Made by a program: the position numbers and the translations under genes. From NCBI GenBank assembly GCA_012798805.1, contig JAAZMM010000090.1, forward strand, positions 1 through 51,948: DNA of 51,948 nt. The letters run 5' to 3'. Positions within the stretch are counted from its first letter, which is position 1; the number at the start of each line of letters is the position of its first letter. This document shows, piece after piece, positions 26,137 to 36,100 of the stretch. This DNA comes from Bacteroidales bacterium. GTDB lineage: Bacteria > Bacteroidota > Bacteroidia > Bacteroidales > UBA932. The notes under the pieces are model-generated. The model was not told the origin of the DNA and ran no database searches. It worked only from the letters and a program-made list of their open reading frames with translations.

Positions 26137-26148
26137 CACTCTCCGGCA

Positions 26149-27270
26149 CTATTTTGTGTACTTATATTTCTCTATAAGTTCCGTCGCAGCAGTAAATGAT
26201 TCGATATCTCCCTCAAGAACCGCCTCTTCATATTCAGGCAGCAATTTCTCAATTACAGGATTTTCGTAAAACATATTCTTGAGTGATTCATTAATGCTTT
26301 CATACATCCAGAATCGGGCCTGCTCTCTACGTTTCTTGAAGTAATATCCATTCTCCTTGACGAGTGTAAAATACTCTTCAATCTTCTGCAAAATACCGGG
26401 AAGCCCCTCTTTTGTAACCGCTGAAGAGGTAACTGCGGTAGGCACCCATCCCGACTCTGTTGGAGGAAAAAGGTGAAGTGCATTTGTATAGAGCGCACGC
26501 GCCATATTAGCCTTATCTACATTGGTGCCATCTGCCTTTGTAATAGCTATAAGATCAGCCATTTCCATAATTCCCCGCTTTATGCCCTGAAGCTCATCTC
26601 CTGCTCCGGAGAGCATCAAAAGCAAAAAGAAATCGCTCATAGAGTGAACAGCTGTTTCGCTCTGTCCTACTCCTACAGTCTCAATAAATATCACATCAAA
26701 GCCCGCTGCTTCACATAGCAGAATCGTCTCGCGTGTTTTACGTGCCACTCCGCCTAGCGAGCCGGCACTTGGGCTGGGACGAATAAATGCGTTAGGATCA
26801 TTGCAGAGAGTCTCCATCCTGGTCTTATCACCGAGGATACTTCCTTTGCTGCGCTCCGAACTTGGGTCAATCGCCAGCACGGCAAGTTTATATCCCTTTG
26901 AGGTAAGAAAAGAGCCGAATGCTTCAATAAAGGTGCTTTTGCCGGCTCCCGGCACTCCTGTGATACCGATCCTCATTGATCGCTGCTTTGCTGAAATAAT
27001 CTGGCAGCGTTCTATTAATTTCCGGGCCATGGCACGGTGCTCTGCAAGTGAACTCTCTACCAACGTAATGGCTTGACTGAGGATGGTGGTATCTCCGGCC
27101 GTAATGCCCTCCATATATTGCTCCACAGTGAGCAAAGAGGGTTTCTTTTTGTAAAATGACTTGACATAGGGGTTGATAATGGGCGGCTGCTCCACTCCCT
27201 TATTTATTACAAGTGCTGTATCTTCATTATCGTAATCTGCAAAAAAGTCTCCTTGGGGTTTGTTCTTCAT
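26149..27270 (-). CDS. meaB: MeaB/ArgK-type GTPase, methylmalonyl-CoA mutase chaperone
   Basis: 373 residues. G-domain motifs: GVPGAGKSTFIEAFG (Walker A, about 103-117), ESVGVGQSE-like (here ETVGVGQSETAV), and DLIAITKADG (G4-type). The family protects and loads cobalamin into methylmalonyl-CoA mutase using GTP. The mutase genes (mutA/mutB) are not in the window, so partner identity is inferred. The N-terminal 55 residues (NKPQGDFFADYDNEDTAL) form an extension longer than in E. coli ArgK. It follows the DUF1573 gene by 30 bases and precedes the metal exporter. Confidence 0.93.
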   Translation of the reverse strand: MKNKPQGDFFADYDNEDTALVINKGVEQPPIINPYVKSFYKKKPSLLTVEQYMEGITAGDTTILSQAITLVESSLAEHRAMARKLIERCQIISAKQRSMRIGITGVPGAGKSTFIEAFGSFLTSKGYKLAVLAIDPSSERSKGSILGDKTRMETLCNDPNAFIRPSPSAGSLGGVARKTRETILLCEAAGFDVIFIETVGVGQSETAVHSMSDFFLLLMLSGAGDELQGIKRGIMEMADLIAITKADGTNVDKANMARALYTNALHLFPPTESGWVPTAVTSSAVTKEGLPGILQKIEEYFTLVKENGYYFKKRREQARFWMYESINESLKNMFYENPVIEKLLPEYEEAVLEGDIESFTAATELIEKYKYTK

Positions 27271-27300
27271 ATCATTTTCAGTTAACAGCGCTATTTCTAA

Positions 27301-28410
27301 CTATCTGATGGTGCCTGTAATGAAAAGGTTGACCATAGGCTTTGAAGGAGAATTGGTAATCAAAGTGAGAATATTGATCATATCTCCATAATGCTCTTTT
27401 GTATCAAACCTAAGTTTGAGCGTGGCGGTTCCACCGGCTTTTATTCGTAACGGTGTGGGGCTAATCTGGCTTAAACCGCGCTTTTCACTCTCCACCTTAT
27501 GTATTAAAAGTTCTCTCTTTCCTTTATTCTTGATTTTATAGGATATTTCGATTACAGCCCCTTTTACAGCTGTACCAAAATCATAATAAGACTTCTCTAT
27601 TATGGGAATAGGGGCATTTTTAACCTCATTCTTATTCAGATTGCGGAAATTGTCCACAATCACAGCTGTCACGGAGAATTGCTCTTGATGCTTTTTCCCG
27701 TTAAGTACAAATCGGCCCGTAAAGGTTTCTTTACCCCACTTCTGTTTCGGAAGAAGGGTAGGGTCAACGGTATAAGTGAGTTTGGCGATGCTCTTGGGAG
27801 GAATGGGATTGGGATAGACCGTGAGAAGGAGTCCGCGGGTAACATCTACCGTTTCTACCTTGAGAGGAGATTTTGAGAGATTTGCGATATCAATGTTATC
27901 CTGTTTAAGCACGCCCTGCTCTATGTTGCGGAGGGATACTACGGTCTTGTTTATGCCCATCTGTCCGATTTTACCGGTAAAAAGCTCATCGACATTTTTC
28001 TTTTTCTCATGGGCAGTACCTCTAATCCTCAGGATTACCGGACGGCTTACACTGGAAACATATAGTGTAAGGGTCTTATCAAAGGGATAAGGGCCCTGAT
28101 CATTATTGAAAACCACATCCACTTTACCCTTTTTACCCGGTTTCACAGGTGAACGGGTCCATTGGGGTGTGGCACATCCACAGGATGAAATGATATTGTG
28201 CACCACAATCGGTGAGTCGCTGATATTGGTAAATGTGAATGTGCATTTTACAGGCCCATCCGAAATGATCACATCTCCAAAATCGTGTATTTTCTTATCG
28301 AAACTAATAACCTTGCTCTCATCGAGCATAACCTTAGACTCCTGAGCAACTGCCTGATAAACAAAGAATTGACTCAGAACCGAAATCATTATGACCACCA
28401 GTTTCTTCAT
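27301..28410 (-). CDS. DUF1573 periplasmic protein with Hydin/ASPM-like beta-sandwich repeats
   Basis: 369 residues with a Sec signal peptide (MKKLVVIMISVLSQFFVYQAVAQ). Residues about 35-130 match DUF1573: FDKKIHDFGDVI, then TFTNISDSPIVVHNIISSCGCATPQW. A second similar domain near 260-369 begins SYYDFGTAVKG, with IKNKGKRELLIHKVES. The fold is an Ig-like beta-sandwich that probably mediates binding; the function is unknown. It heads the minus-strand run with meaB, likely driven by the TATCTTTG -7 box at 28434 to 28427. Confidence 0.85.
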   Translation of the reverse strand: MKKLVVIMISVLSQFFVYQAVAQESKVMLDESKVISFDKKIHDFGDVIISDGPVKCTFTFTNISDSPIVVHNIISSCGCATPQWTRSPVKPGKKGKVDVVFNNDQGPYPFDKTLTLYVSSVSRPVILRIRGTAHEKKKNVDELFTGKIGQMGINKTVVSLRNIEQGVLKQDNIDIANLSKSPLKVETVDVTRGLLLTVYPNPIPPKSIAKLTYTVDPTLLPKQKWGKETFTGRFVLNGKKHQEQFSVTAVIVDNFRNLNKNEVKNAPIPIIEKSYYDFGTAVKGAVIEISYKIKNKGKRELLIHKVESEKRGLSQISPTPLRIKAGGTATLKLRFDTKEHYGDMINILTLITNSPSKPMVNLFITGTIR

Positions 28411-28426
28411 TTTTTTTTATTTTTGG

Positions 28427-28434
28427 CAAAGATA
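28427..28434 (-). promoter_or_regulatory. -7 promoter element of the DUF1573-meaB operon
   Basis: TATCTTTG on the minus strand fits TAnnTTTG, 16 bases before the ATG at 28410, so the leader must be very short. Divergent from the M16 -7 box at 28450. Confidence 0.5.
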
Positions 28435-28449
28435 ATAAATATAGTTTGC

Positions 28450-28457
28450 TATTTTTG
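28450..28457 (+). promoter_or_regulatory. -7 promoter element of the M16 peptidase gene
   Basis: TATTTTTG fits TAnnTTTG and ends 54 bases before the ATG at 28512. The nearest TTTG (28422) is 24 bases upstream, a little far. Confidence 0.45.
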
Positions 28458-28511
28458 TTAATTAATTGCATAAATCGAACCAAACAAACCAAATCACATA
28501 ATTACATAACA

Positions 28512-31406
28512 ATGAAGAGAATTATCTATCTGCTTCTCGCGACAGTATTTGTTTTTGCTTCATGCAACAAATACTCTTATGAATCAGTTCCCGGTGACCC
28601 ACTGAAGGCACGAATCTACACCCTTGACAACGGACTCAAAGTCTATATGGTTGTAAACAAGGATGAACCCCGAATTAATGCCCATGTAGCCGTACGTGTA
28701 GGCAGCAAGAACGACCCTGTTGAGACCACGGGTCTGGCCCACTACTTCGAGCACCTGATGTTCAAGGGCACAGAGCAGTTCGGCACCCAAAACTACGAAG
28801 AGGAAAAGGTACTCCTCGACCGTATTGAAGAGCTATTCGAGACTTACCGCAACACTACCGATGAGGCGGAACGAACAGCAATCTATAAAGAGATCGACTC
28901 CATATCCTACGAGGCTTCAAAAATCTCCATTCCAAATGAGTATGACAAACTGATGGCAAGCATTGGAGCCCGCGGTACAAACGCTTATACGGGCAACGAC
29001 GTTACCTGCTATGTGGAGAACATTCCTTCAAACCAGATTGACAACTGGGCAAGGATCCAGGCAGACAGATTTGCAAACTGTGTGATCCGCGGATTCCACA
29101 CCGAGCTGGAGACCATTTACGAAGAGTACAATATGTATGCGGCAATGGATAGTGAAAAACAATTCGAAGCACTCTTTGCCGAATTATTCAAGAAACATAC
29201 TTATGGCACTCCGGTTATCGGCTGGGCCAGCCACTTGAAAAACCCATCCATTACCAATGTAAAGAATTATAAAGCAGAGTGGTATGTTCCCAACAATATG
29301 GCAGTCTGCCTTGCCGGTGATTTCGACCCCGATAAGGCGATAAAAATCATTGACAAACATTTCTCTGCTCTCAAACCTAACCCCAATCTTCCCAAGCTGG
29401 AATTCGAACCTGAAGATCCCATCACCGAACCTCGCAAGCTTGAAGTTCTCGGAGTGGAGTCTCCCAGCACAGTTGTTGCCTGGAGATTCCCCGGCGCTGC
29501 CTCTCCTGAAGCACTCATGCTCGATCTTCTGCGCTCAGTCCTATACAATGGATCGGCAGGTCTTATTGACCTCAATGTCAACCAACAGCAAAAAACCCTG
29601 GCAATGGGTGCAGGCAACTACTCTCTTGCAGACTATTCGGTATTTCTAATTATGGGAGAACCAAAGAAGGGACAAACGCTCGATGAAGTGGCTGAAATTG
29701 CATTTGAAGAACTTGGAAAAATTAAATCAGGCGACTTCGATGACGATCTTCTGCTATCTATAATCAACAATATGAAACGCCAGAAGATGCAGCAAAACCA
29801 AAATGCCTCCTATATTGTGCGCTCTCTGGTTAACTGCTTTATAGACGGAATCTCCTGGGCAGATTATATCAACGAAGTAGAAAGACTGTCCAAGATTACA
29901 AAAGAGGAACTGGTGGCATTCGTCAATGAGCACTTTGGCGACAACTACGTTCGTGTGGACAAAATCGAAAAAAGAGACCCCACCGACACCAGAATTGCAA
30001 AGCCTGCCATTACCCCTATTTTTACCAACAGGGACACTTCAAGCGCATTCTTACGTGAAATTCAGGCATCACAGGTGAAACCCATTGAACCTGTTTTTGT
30101 GGACTTTGAAAAGGATATGGATATCTTTACCGCAAAAAGCGATATTCAAGTGCTCTACAAGCAGAACACCATCAACGACCTCTTTACCCTAACCTATCTC
30201 TTTGAGACAGGCAGCTATGCCGACAAAGTACTTCCCGTTGCAGCTGACTATTTGAGCTATTTGGGTACAAGTAAAATGAGCAAGGAGGAGTTCCAGAAGG
30301 CATTGTACAAAATTGCTTGCTCAATAAACGTAGTTTGTAGCGGTGAACGCACTTATGTGACCATTTCGGGCCTTGGCGAGAATATGGAAGAGGCTGTTAA
30401 GATGATGGAAGAGCTGATAGCTGATGCACAACCCAACGAAGAGGTGTTCACTCTGCTCAAGGGCAATATGATTCATGAGCGTGCAAATGCCAAACTTGGA
30501 CAGAGGGATATATTCTCACGCCTCCAGATGTTTGCTGTTTACGGACCGGAAAATCCCCACACAAACGTTCTCTCGGATAAAGAAATCAGAGATCTGAAAG
30601 GCAGCGATCTCACTGATATGATCCACAATATCTTCTCAAAGGAGCATAAAGTCCTCTATTACGGACCAGCTGCAGGAGAAGAGATCGTGAATCTGATTGC
30701 AGAGACTCATAATGTACCCGAGACGCTCACACCGGTGGTATCAGGCAACCCTTTCAAGACACGTAAAACAGATGAAACCAAGGTTTTCCTGGCACCTTTC
30801 GATGCTAACCAACTTTTCTACATAGCAGTATCAAATACCGGAAAGAAATATGATCCTGCGCTCGTTCCTATTGTACGTCTATACAACTCCTATTTCGGTT
30901 CAGGAATGAACTCGATAGTATTCCAGGAGATGCGTGAGGCACGCGGCCTTGCCTATTCTGCAAACGCCGGATATAACCTTCCTGAAGATCTTGAGCACGA
31001 ATCTTTTTTCAATAGTTTCATTGCAACACAGAATGACAAACTTATAGATGCGATGACGGCTTTTGATGAAATCATAAATAATATGCCGGTTTCACAGAAT
31101 GCCTTTGATATTGCCCAGGAATCAATTATAGCAAACCTGCGTACTGCAAGAACAGTCAGGGACAATGTTTTCTGGAAATATCTCGCTGCTAAGAAAGTCG
31201 GTCTCGATTATGACATCAACCGCGATATATTTGAGAAAGTCCAGACACTCACTCTCGATGATGTGGTGAAGTTCCAGCAGGATAATATCAAAGATCGTGA
31301 TTATGCCATTTGTATTCTCGGTCGCTATGAGGATTTTGATATGAAGAAACTTCTCGAGTATGGTCCTATTCAAAAACTCGAACTTGAGGAGATTTTCGGA
31401 TATTGA
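28512..31406 (+). CDS. M16-family metallopeptidase lipoprotein (two M16 modules)
   Basis: 964 residues from the ATG at 28512, chosen because it places a lipobox (VFVFASC, Cys 18) correctly; the frame is open 22 codons further upstream. The inverted zinc motif HYFEH lies in GLAHYFEHLMFKG and the third ligand region ELETIYEEYNMY follows about 75 residues later, so the N-terminal module is active. A second half with GSGMNSIVFQEMREARGLAYS and no HxxEH is the inactive partner typical of pitrilysin proteins. It likely degrades peptides at the outer membrane or in the periplasm. Monocistronic, divergent from DUF1573. Confidence 0.93.
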   Translation: MKRIIYLLLATVFVFASCNKYSYESVPGDPLKARIYTLDNGLKVYMVVNKDEPRINAHVAVRVGSKNDPVETTGLAHYFEHLMFKGTEQFGTQNYEEEKVLLDRIEELFETYRNTTDEAERTAIYKEIDSISYEASKISIPNEYDKLMASIGARGTNAYTGNDVTCYVENIPSNQIDNWARIQADRFANCVIRGFHTELETIYEEYNMYAAMDSEKQFEALFAELFKKHTYGTPVIGWASHLKNPSITNVKNYKAEWYVPNNMAVCLAGDFDPDKAIKIIDKHFSALKPNPNLPKLEFEPEDPITEPRKLEVLGVESPSTVVAWRFPGAASPEALMLDLLRSVLYNGSAGLIDLNVNQQQKTLAMGAGNYSLADYSVFLIMGEPKKGQTLDEVAEIAFEELGKIKSGDFDDDLLLSIINNMKRQKMQQNQNASYIVRSLVNCFIDGISWADYINEVERLSKITKEELVAFVNEHFGDNYVRVDKIEKRDPTDTRIAKPAITPIFTNRDTSSAFLREIQASQVKPIEPVFVDFEKDMDIFTAKSDIQVLYKQNTINDLFTLTYLFETGSYADKVLPVAADYLSYLGTSKMSKEEFQKALYKIACSINVVCSGERTYVTISGLGENMEEAVKMMEELIADAQPNEEVFTLLKGNMIHERANAKLGQRDIFSRLQMFAVYGPENPHTNVLSDKEIRDLKGSDLTDMIHNIFSKEHKVLYYGPAAGEEIVNLIAETHNVPETLTPVVSGNPFKTRKTDETKVFLAPFDANQLFYIAVSNTGKKYDPALVPIVRLYNSYFGSGMNSIVFQEMREARGLAYSANAGYNLPEDLEHESFFNSFIATQNDKLIDAMTAFDEIINNMPVSQNAFDIAQESIIANLRTARTVRDNVFWKYLAAKKVGLDYDINRDIFEKVQTLTLDDVVKFQQDNIKDRDYAICILGRYEDFDMKKLLEYGPIQKLELEEIFGY

Positions 31407-31415
31407 TACAATTAA

Positions 31416-31448
31416 TTTGATTTATCCGATAAAAAGGTGTTATATTTG
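31416..31448 (+). promoter_or_regulatory. Promoter of the ferredoxin gene (TTTG-N21-TATATTTG)
   Basis: TTTG at 31416-31419 and TATATTTG at 31441-31448 with 21 bases between give a full Bacteroidota promoter. The ATG is 46 bases downstream. Confidence 0.8.
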
Positions 31449-31493
31449 CCGACACATTGAAAAGAAACTATCAAATAACTAAAAAGATTTAAA

Positions 31494-31661
31494 ATGGCTT
31501 ACAAAATTACTGAAAACTGTGCAGCTTGTGGTGCTTGTATTGACGAGTGTCCTGTAGGAGCTATCTCTGAAGGTGACATTTACAAGATTGATCCCGATTC
31601 ATGCATTGATTGCGGTGCTTGTGCAGATACCTGCCCCATGGGTGCTATCGAGCAGGCATAA
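31494..31661 (+). CDS. Small 2[4Fe-4S] ferredoxin
   Basis: A 55-residue protein, MAYKITENCAACGACIDECP and onward, read directly from the DNA. Two CxxCxxCxxxCP motifs (Cys 9, 12, 15, 19 and Cys 37, 40, 43, 47) each hold one [4Fe-4S] cluster with the usual clostridial-type spacing; the spacing between motifs and the length match bacterial 2[4Fe-4S] ferredoxins. It is a low-potential electron carrier, likely for pyruvate:ferredoxin oxidoreductase or similar anaerobic enzymes, which are not in the window. The gene has its own full promoter and a strong terminator and is thus an independent, probably highly expressed unit. Confidence 0.95.
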   Translation: MAYKITENCAACGACIDECPVGAISEGDIYKIDPDSCIDCGACADTCPMGAIEQA

Positions 31662-31680
31662 TTTTCGACAACAGTTTTAC

Positions 31681-31716
31681 AACAAAGGGCACCTGTGAGT
31701 GCCCTTTGTTAGTTTT
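31681..31716 (+). terminator. Rho-independent terminator of the ferredoxin gene
   Basis: AACAAAGGGCAC (31681-31692) and GTGCCCTTTGTT (31699-31710) form a perfect 12-bp stem with a 6-base loop, followed by AGTTTT. It starts 19 bases after the ferredoxin stop. Confidence 0.85.
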
Positions 31717-31782
31717 GGAATAGGAATATGGAGTTCCTGCCAAAGTTTCTGCATTTACTATAGTTAGCTATGTTGCAACTCT

Positions 31783-33015
31783 TTACTTCATCCCGAAGTA
31801 TTCGTAATATTTCTCCACGATAAATGTACTCCATTTGTCGTGGAGTTTTTTCATCTGACGGCGATTAACAGCGCCTTCACTGCGCCATCCCTCAATAACC
31901 TGGTTGTATTCCCTGAAAAGATCTTTCTCGATCTGCTGAACACGTTGCATATAGCCCTCCCCCCGGGGATTCCATAAGAGCTCCCAATTGAAGTATTTCG
32001 TTTTACGGGACTTTTCAATCTCATGGGCAAATACCCTCTCCTTCATCATATAACCCATATTGCCGAGTGTCGAGCGTCCTTCTTCGTTTTGTGCAAGGAT
32101 GGAGGGGATACCATCTTCCCCACCACACACCCATACAGGCATTGCCACTGTAGTAGGAGGATAACTGACGATTGTCCACATTGTGGTCAACTCTACCGGC
32201 TCTCCCTCTTTGACTCCCTGGATGACGACACTGCTGGTAGTAATGTATCTGACTATGAAGTCCTGCTCCACAAACCATCCGGTAGTTTTGGGTCTGTTGA
32301 AATCCCCACTCTTGAGATCAACTCCGATAAAAGGATTTTCGAAAGATCTGGATAGTTCGTTGAAAATGTATTCCGGCGTCATGGCATTTTGCATCACACC
32401 GGCCTTTACCACCTCATCAGCATGCATATATCTCACATATCCGGACCCTCTTTCAGTATCGCCGGCAAAAGAGAAGTTACTCCTCACTATATAGCCCAGG
32501 GGCGCAGTAGCCGGATCATTGACATCAAACCTTATATATTCGTTATTGTTAACCTCATATAAGTAGGCATTGCCTTTTGCATCTATCACGCCAAGGTTGG
32601 CCGAGATGAGCCAGGGTTTTTCGAGAGAATTGAGAAGGGCTTCAAACTCTGCCGCATCTGCACACTCACCCAAGGCCAGTTTCATTATATAGCCGTTATT
32701 GGCATAAATATCATCGTCGTCAGTAGGCTCGATGTTATATGACATCGTATTCATAATGGCAAATCCGGCCTCGTTGACTCCCATCCAGACCGCTCTGGGA
32801 TTGGGGTTATCAGTTTGTGCTACAGCTGAGAAGGCATATTTATCTCCCTTAAAATATCTTACAAGATTTTGGGCGGCATCCGTATCACGATGTTTCCACA
32901 AAAGAGGTCTGCCGTCAGGTGTAACCCTACCGGAAATAATGGCACTGGTGCAGGCAAAAACATCTGTCGATACTACAACAAGAGAGCATAAAATGGTTGC
33001 AATTAATTTTTTCAT
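31783..33015 (-). CDS. Exported Ntn hydrolase, choloylglycine/C45/C69-type cysteine amidohydrolase
   Basis: 410 residues. A signal peptide (MKKLIATILCSLVVVSTDVFA) is followed at once by Cys 22 in CTSAIISGRVTPDGRPLLWKHRDT. An N-terminal Cys exposed by signal-peptide cleavage, then GR..PDGRPLLWKHRD, is the pattern of Ntn cysteine hydrolases (penicillin V acylase, choloylglycine hydrolase, acyl-transferase C45, dipeptidase C69). The second half (NFSFAGDTERGSGYVRY) supports a C45/C69 relative. Substrate is unknown: a linear amide or dipeptide in the periplasm. Bile-acid activity is possible only in principle. Gene alone, divergent from secA. Confidence 0.8.
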   Translation of the reverse strand: MKKLIATILCSLVVVSTDVFACTSAIISGRVTPDGRPLLWKHRDTDAAQNLVRYFKGDKYAFSAVAQTDNPNPRAVWMGVNEAGFAIMNTMSYNIEPTDDDDIYANNGYIMKLALGECADAAEFEALLNSLEKPWLISANLGVIDAKGNAYLYEVNNNEYIRFDVNDPATAPLGYIVRSNFSFAGDTERGSGYVRYMHADEVVKAGVMQNAMTPEYIFNELSRSFENPFIGVDLKSGDFNRPKTTGWFVEQDFIVRYITTSSVVIQGVKEGEPVELTTMWTIVSYPPTTVAMPVWVCGGEDGIPSILAQNEEGRSTLGNMGYMMKERVFAHEIEKSRKTKYFNWELLWNPRGEGYMQRVQQIEKDLFREYNQVIEGWRSEGAVNRRQMKKLHDKWSTFIVEKYYEYFGMK

Positions 33016-33163
33016 ATTTGATCACTCTTTTTATAGTTGATTATTCTGATTTAATAAACAATAATTCTACGGAAAATTAGGGGCAATACAGGGTATATGG
33101 AGCTAATTTTCTTCCAAACTTTAAAGTTGCGAAAATAAAGTGAAAAAATTGGTATTTTATTTG

Positions 33164-33171
33164 TAAATTTG
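33164..33171 (+). promoter_or_regulatory. -7 promoter element of secA
   Basis: TAAATTTG fits TAnnTTTG and ends 22 bases before the secA ATG. No TTTG at -33 spacing. The rest of the 178-base gap 33016-33193 shows nothing clear. Confidence 0.45.
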
Positions 33172-33193
33172 CCAGATAAATCTTGTAAAGAAT

Positions 33194-36100
33194 ATGGGAA
33201 TTTCAAACATCATAAGAAGGCTGTTCGGAACCAAATCTGATCGGGATCTGAAACAGCTCAAACCGACACTCAACAAAATACTGCATGAATACGATCGTAT
33301 AGATGCTCTCTCCGATGATGAATTGAGAAACGAATCTGCTGCCATCAGAGCCAAAGTTTTGGGTTATGTAGCAGAAGATGAGGCGAAAGTAGTCTCCATC
33401 AGAGAGCAGCTGGAAGATGTGGAGATAGCAGTTTCTGAGAAAGAAAAGCTTGCTACAGAGCTTGACGCGATTATTAAAGAGATAGACACAAAACTCGAGG
33501 AAATACTCAACCAGGTACTCCCAGAGACTTTTGCAATAGTAAAATCCACAGCACGAAGATTCAAGGAGAATCCCGTCATAAGAGTTCAGGCGACACAGTT
33601 TGACCGCGATTTGAGTGCCACCCACGATTTTGTCACCATCAAAGGGGATATTGCTGAATGGAAAAACTCCTGGATGGCAGGTGGAAATATGATTACCTGG
33701 GATATGGTGCATTATGATGTACAGCTATATGGCGGAGCGGTACTCCACGCGGGTAAGATTGCAGAGATGGCTACCGGTGAGGGAAAAACCCTCGTAGCGA
33801 CACTTCCGGTATTCCTCAACGCCCTTACAGGTAAAGGTGTCCACGTTGTAACAGTCAATGATTATCTCTCAAAGCGTGACTCCGAATGGATGGGCCCCCT
33901 CTATATGTTCCATGGATTGAGTGTTGATTGCATTGACAAGCATCAACCCAACTCTGATGCCAGAAAACGGGCATATCAGGCCGACATCACATTTGGCACC
34001 AACAATGAATTCGGTTTTGACTATCTGAGAGACAATATGGCCCTCAACCCGGACGATCTCGTGCAACGCAAACATCATTTCGCAATCGTCGATGAGGTGG
34101 ACTCCGTTCTCATTGATGATGCACGTACCCCGTTGATCATTTCAGGTCCGGTGCAGCGTAGCGGCGACCAGACCTTTATAGAATATAAACCCTATGTTCA
34201 GCGTCTTTACAATGCACAACGCACACTGGTGAACCAGACTCTAAACGAGGCCAAAAAACTTATTGCCGCCGGAGAAATCAAGGACAAGGGCGAGATACTG
34301 CTCCTCAGAGCTCACAAGGGACTTCCAAAATATGCACCTCTTATCAAATACCTAAGCGAACCCGGCATCAAACAAATTTTACAGGATGTTGAAAGCAAAA
34401 TTACTAAAGCTGCATTTACTGAGAAGGATATAGAGCAAAGAATCATTACCAACGAACTCTTTTTCGTTATTGACGAGCACCAGAGGAGCGTTGAGCTTAC
34501 CGACAAAGGCAACGAAGTGCTTGCCCAGGCTGTTGGTGACGCTGATTTCTTCCTGATGCCAAGACTTGGGGATGAGGTTTCCAAGATTGACCAGCTGGAT
34601 ATTTCTCCTGAGGAGAAAAGAGAGAAAAAGGATGAGCTTTACACCAATTATTCTCTAAAAGCCGAAAGGATGCATACGGTTGACCAGCTCCTGAAAGCCT
34701 ATTCGATGTTTGAGAAAGATGTGGATTATGTGGTAATCGACAACAAGGTAAAGATTGTAGATGAAAGTACCGGCCGTATTATGGAGGGACGCCGCTGGAG
34801 CGATGGTCTCCATCAGGCTGTAGAGGCTAAAGAAAATGTAAAGGTAGAGGCTGCTACACAGACTTTTGCAACCATTACCCTGCAGAACTACTTCAGAATG
34901 TATCACAAACTCTCCGGAATGACAGGTACGGCTGAGACGGAGGCGGGCGAGTTCTGGAGTATCTACAAGCTCGATGTAGTGGTAATCCCCACCAACCGTC
35001 CTATTATCCGGGATGACCAGGACGACTTGATTTACAAGACAAAGAAAGCAAAATATAATGCAGTCATAGCCCATATCGGTGAATTGGTTGCTGACAAGCG
35101 ACCTGTTCTGGTAGGTACCACCTCTGTGGAAATATCCGAGTATCTAAGTCGTCTGTTGAAGTTGCATGGCATTGACCATCAGGTACTCAATGCCAAACAG
35201 CATGCACGCGAGGCGGAGGTGGTTGCACATGCGGGTAATCCCGGTACCGTAACCATCGCGACAAACATGGCAGGACGTGGTACGGACATTAAGATCTCCG
35301 ATGACGTAAAGGCCGCAGGAGGTCTCGCAATTATAGGTACGGAGCGTCACGACAGCCGTCGTGTTGACCGCCAGCTCAGAGGACGTGCAGGACGTCAGGG
35401 TGACCCTGGTAGTTCGATTTTCTTTGTATCGCTTGAGGATGACCTGATGCGTATATTCGGTTCCGACAGGATCACCAAAGTGGTTGACTCAATGGGAATG
35501 AAGGAAGATGAAGCTCTTCAGGCCACGATGCTCTCCAACGCCATAGAAAGAGCCCAGAAAAAGGTTGAAGAGAACAACTTCGGCATACGAAAGAGACTTG
35601 TGGACTATGATGACGTTATGAACTCCCAGAGAGAGGTTGTATATACCAAGAGACGCAGTGCTCTTACCGGAGAACGCATTGATGTGGATGTGCTCAACAT
35701 GATGACGGACTATTGCGAAATGTTTGCAGATTCCAACCGTCATCTAACTTACGAACTCTTCTGTGACGAGTTAATGAGAGCGCTTTCGATTGTTCCCGAT
35801 TTTGATGAAGCCTCTTACGAGCGCTTTAATAAGGCACAGCTTGCTGAAGAACTCCAGCGGAGTGTCAATGATGTCATGCAGCGCAGGTTTGAGACCTTAA
35901 TTGCGCAGACCTGGCCTGTAATAAGTCATGTGTATGATACCAAGAGGATGTTTTACCAAAATATCCAGATCCCCGTATCAGACGGCAAGATGGTTTATGG
36001 TATTCTCGTGGACCTTAGGAAGGCCTATGAGAGCAAAGGAAAGGAGTTGATTAGGGCTATACAAAAAACTATTACCCTCAGAGTTATAGATGAGTACTGG

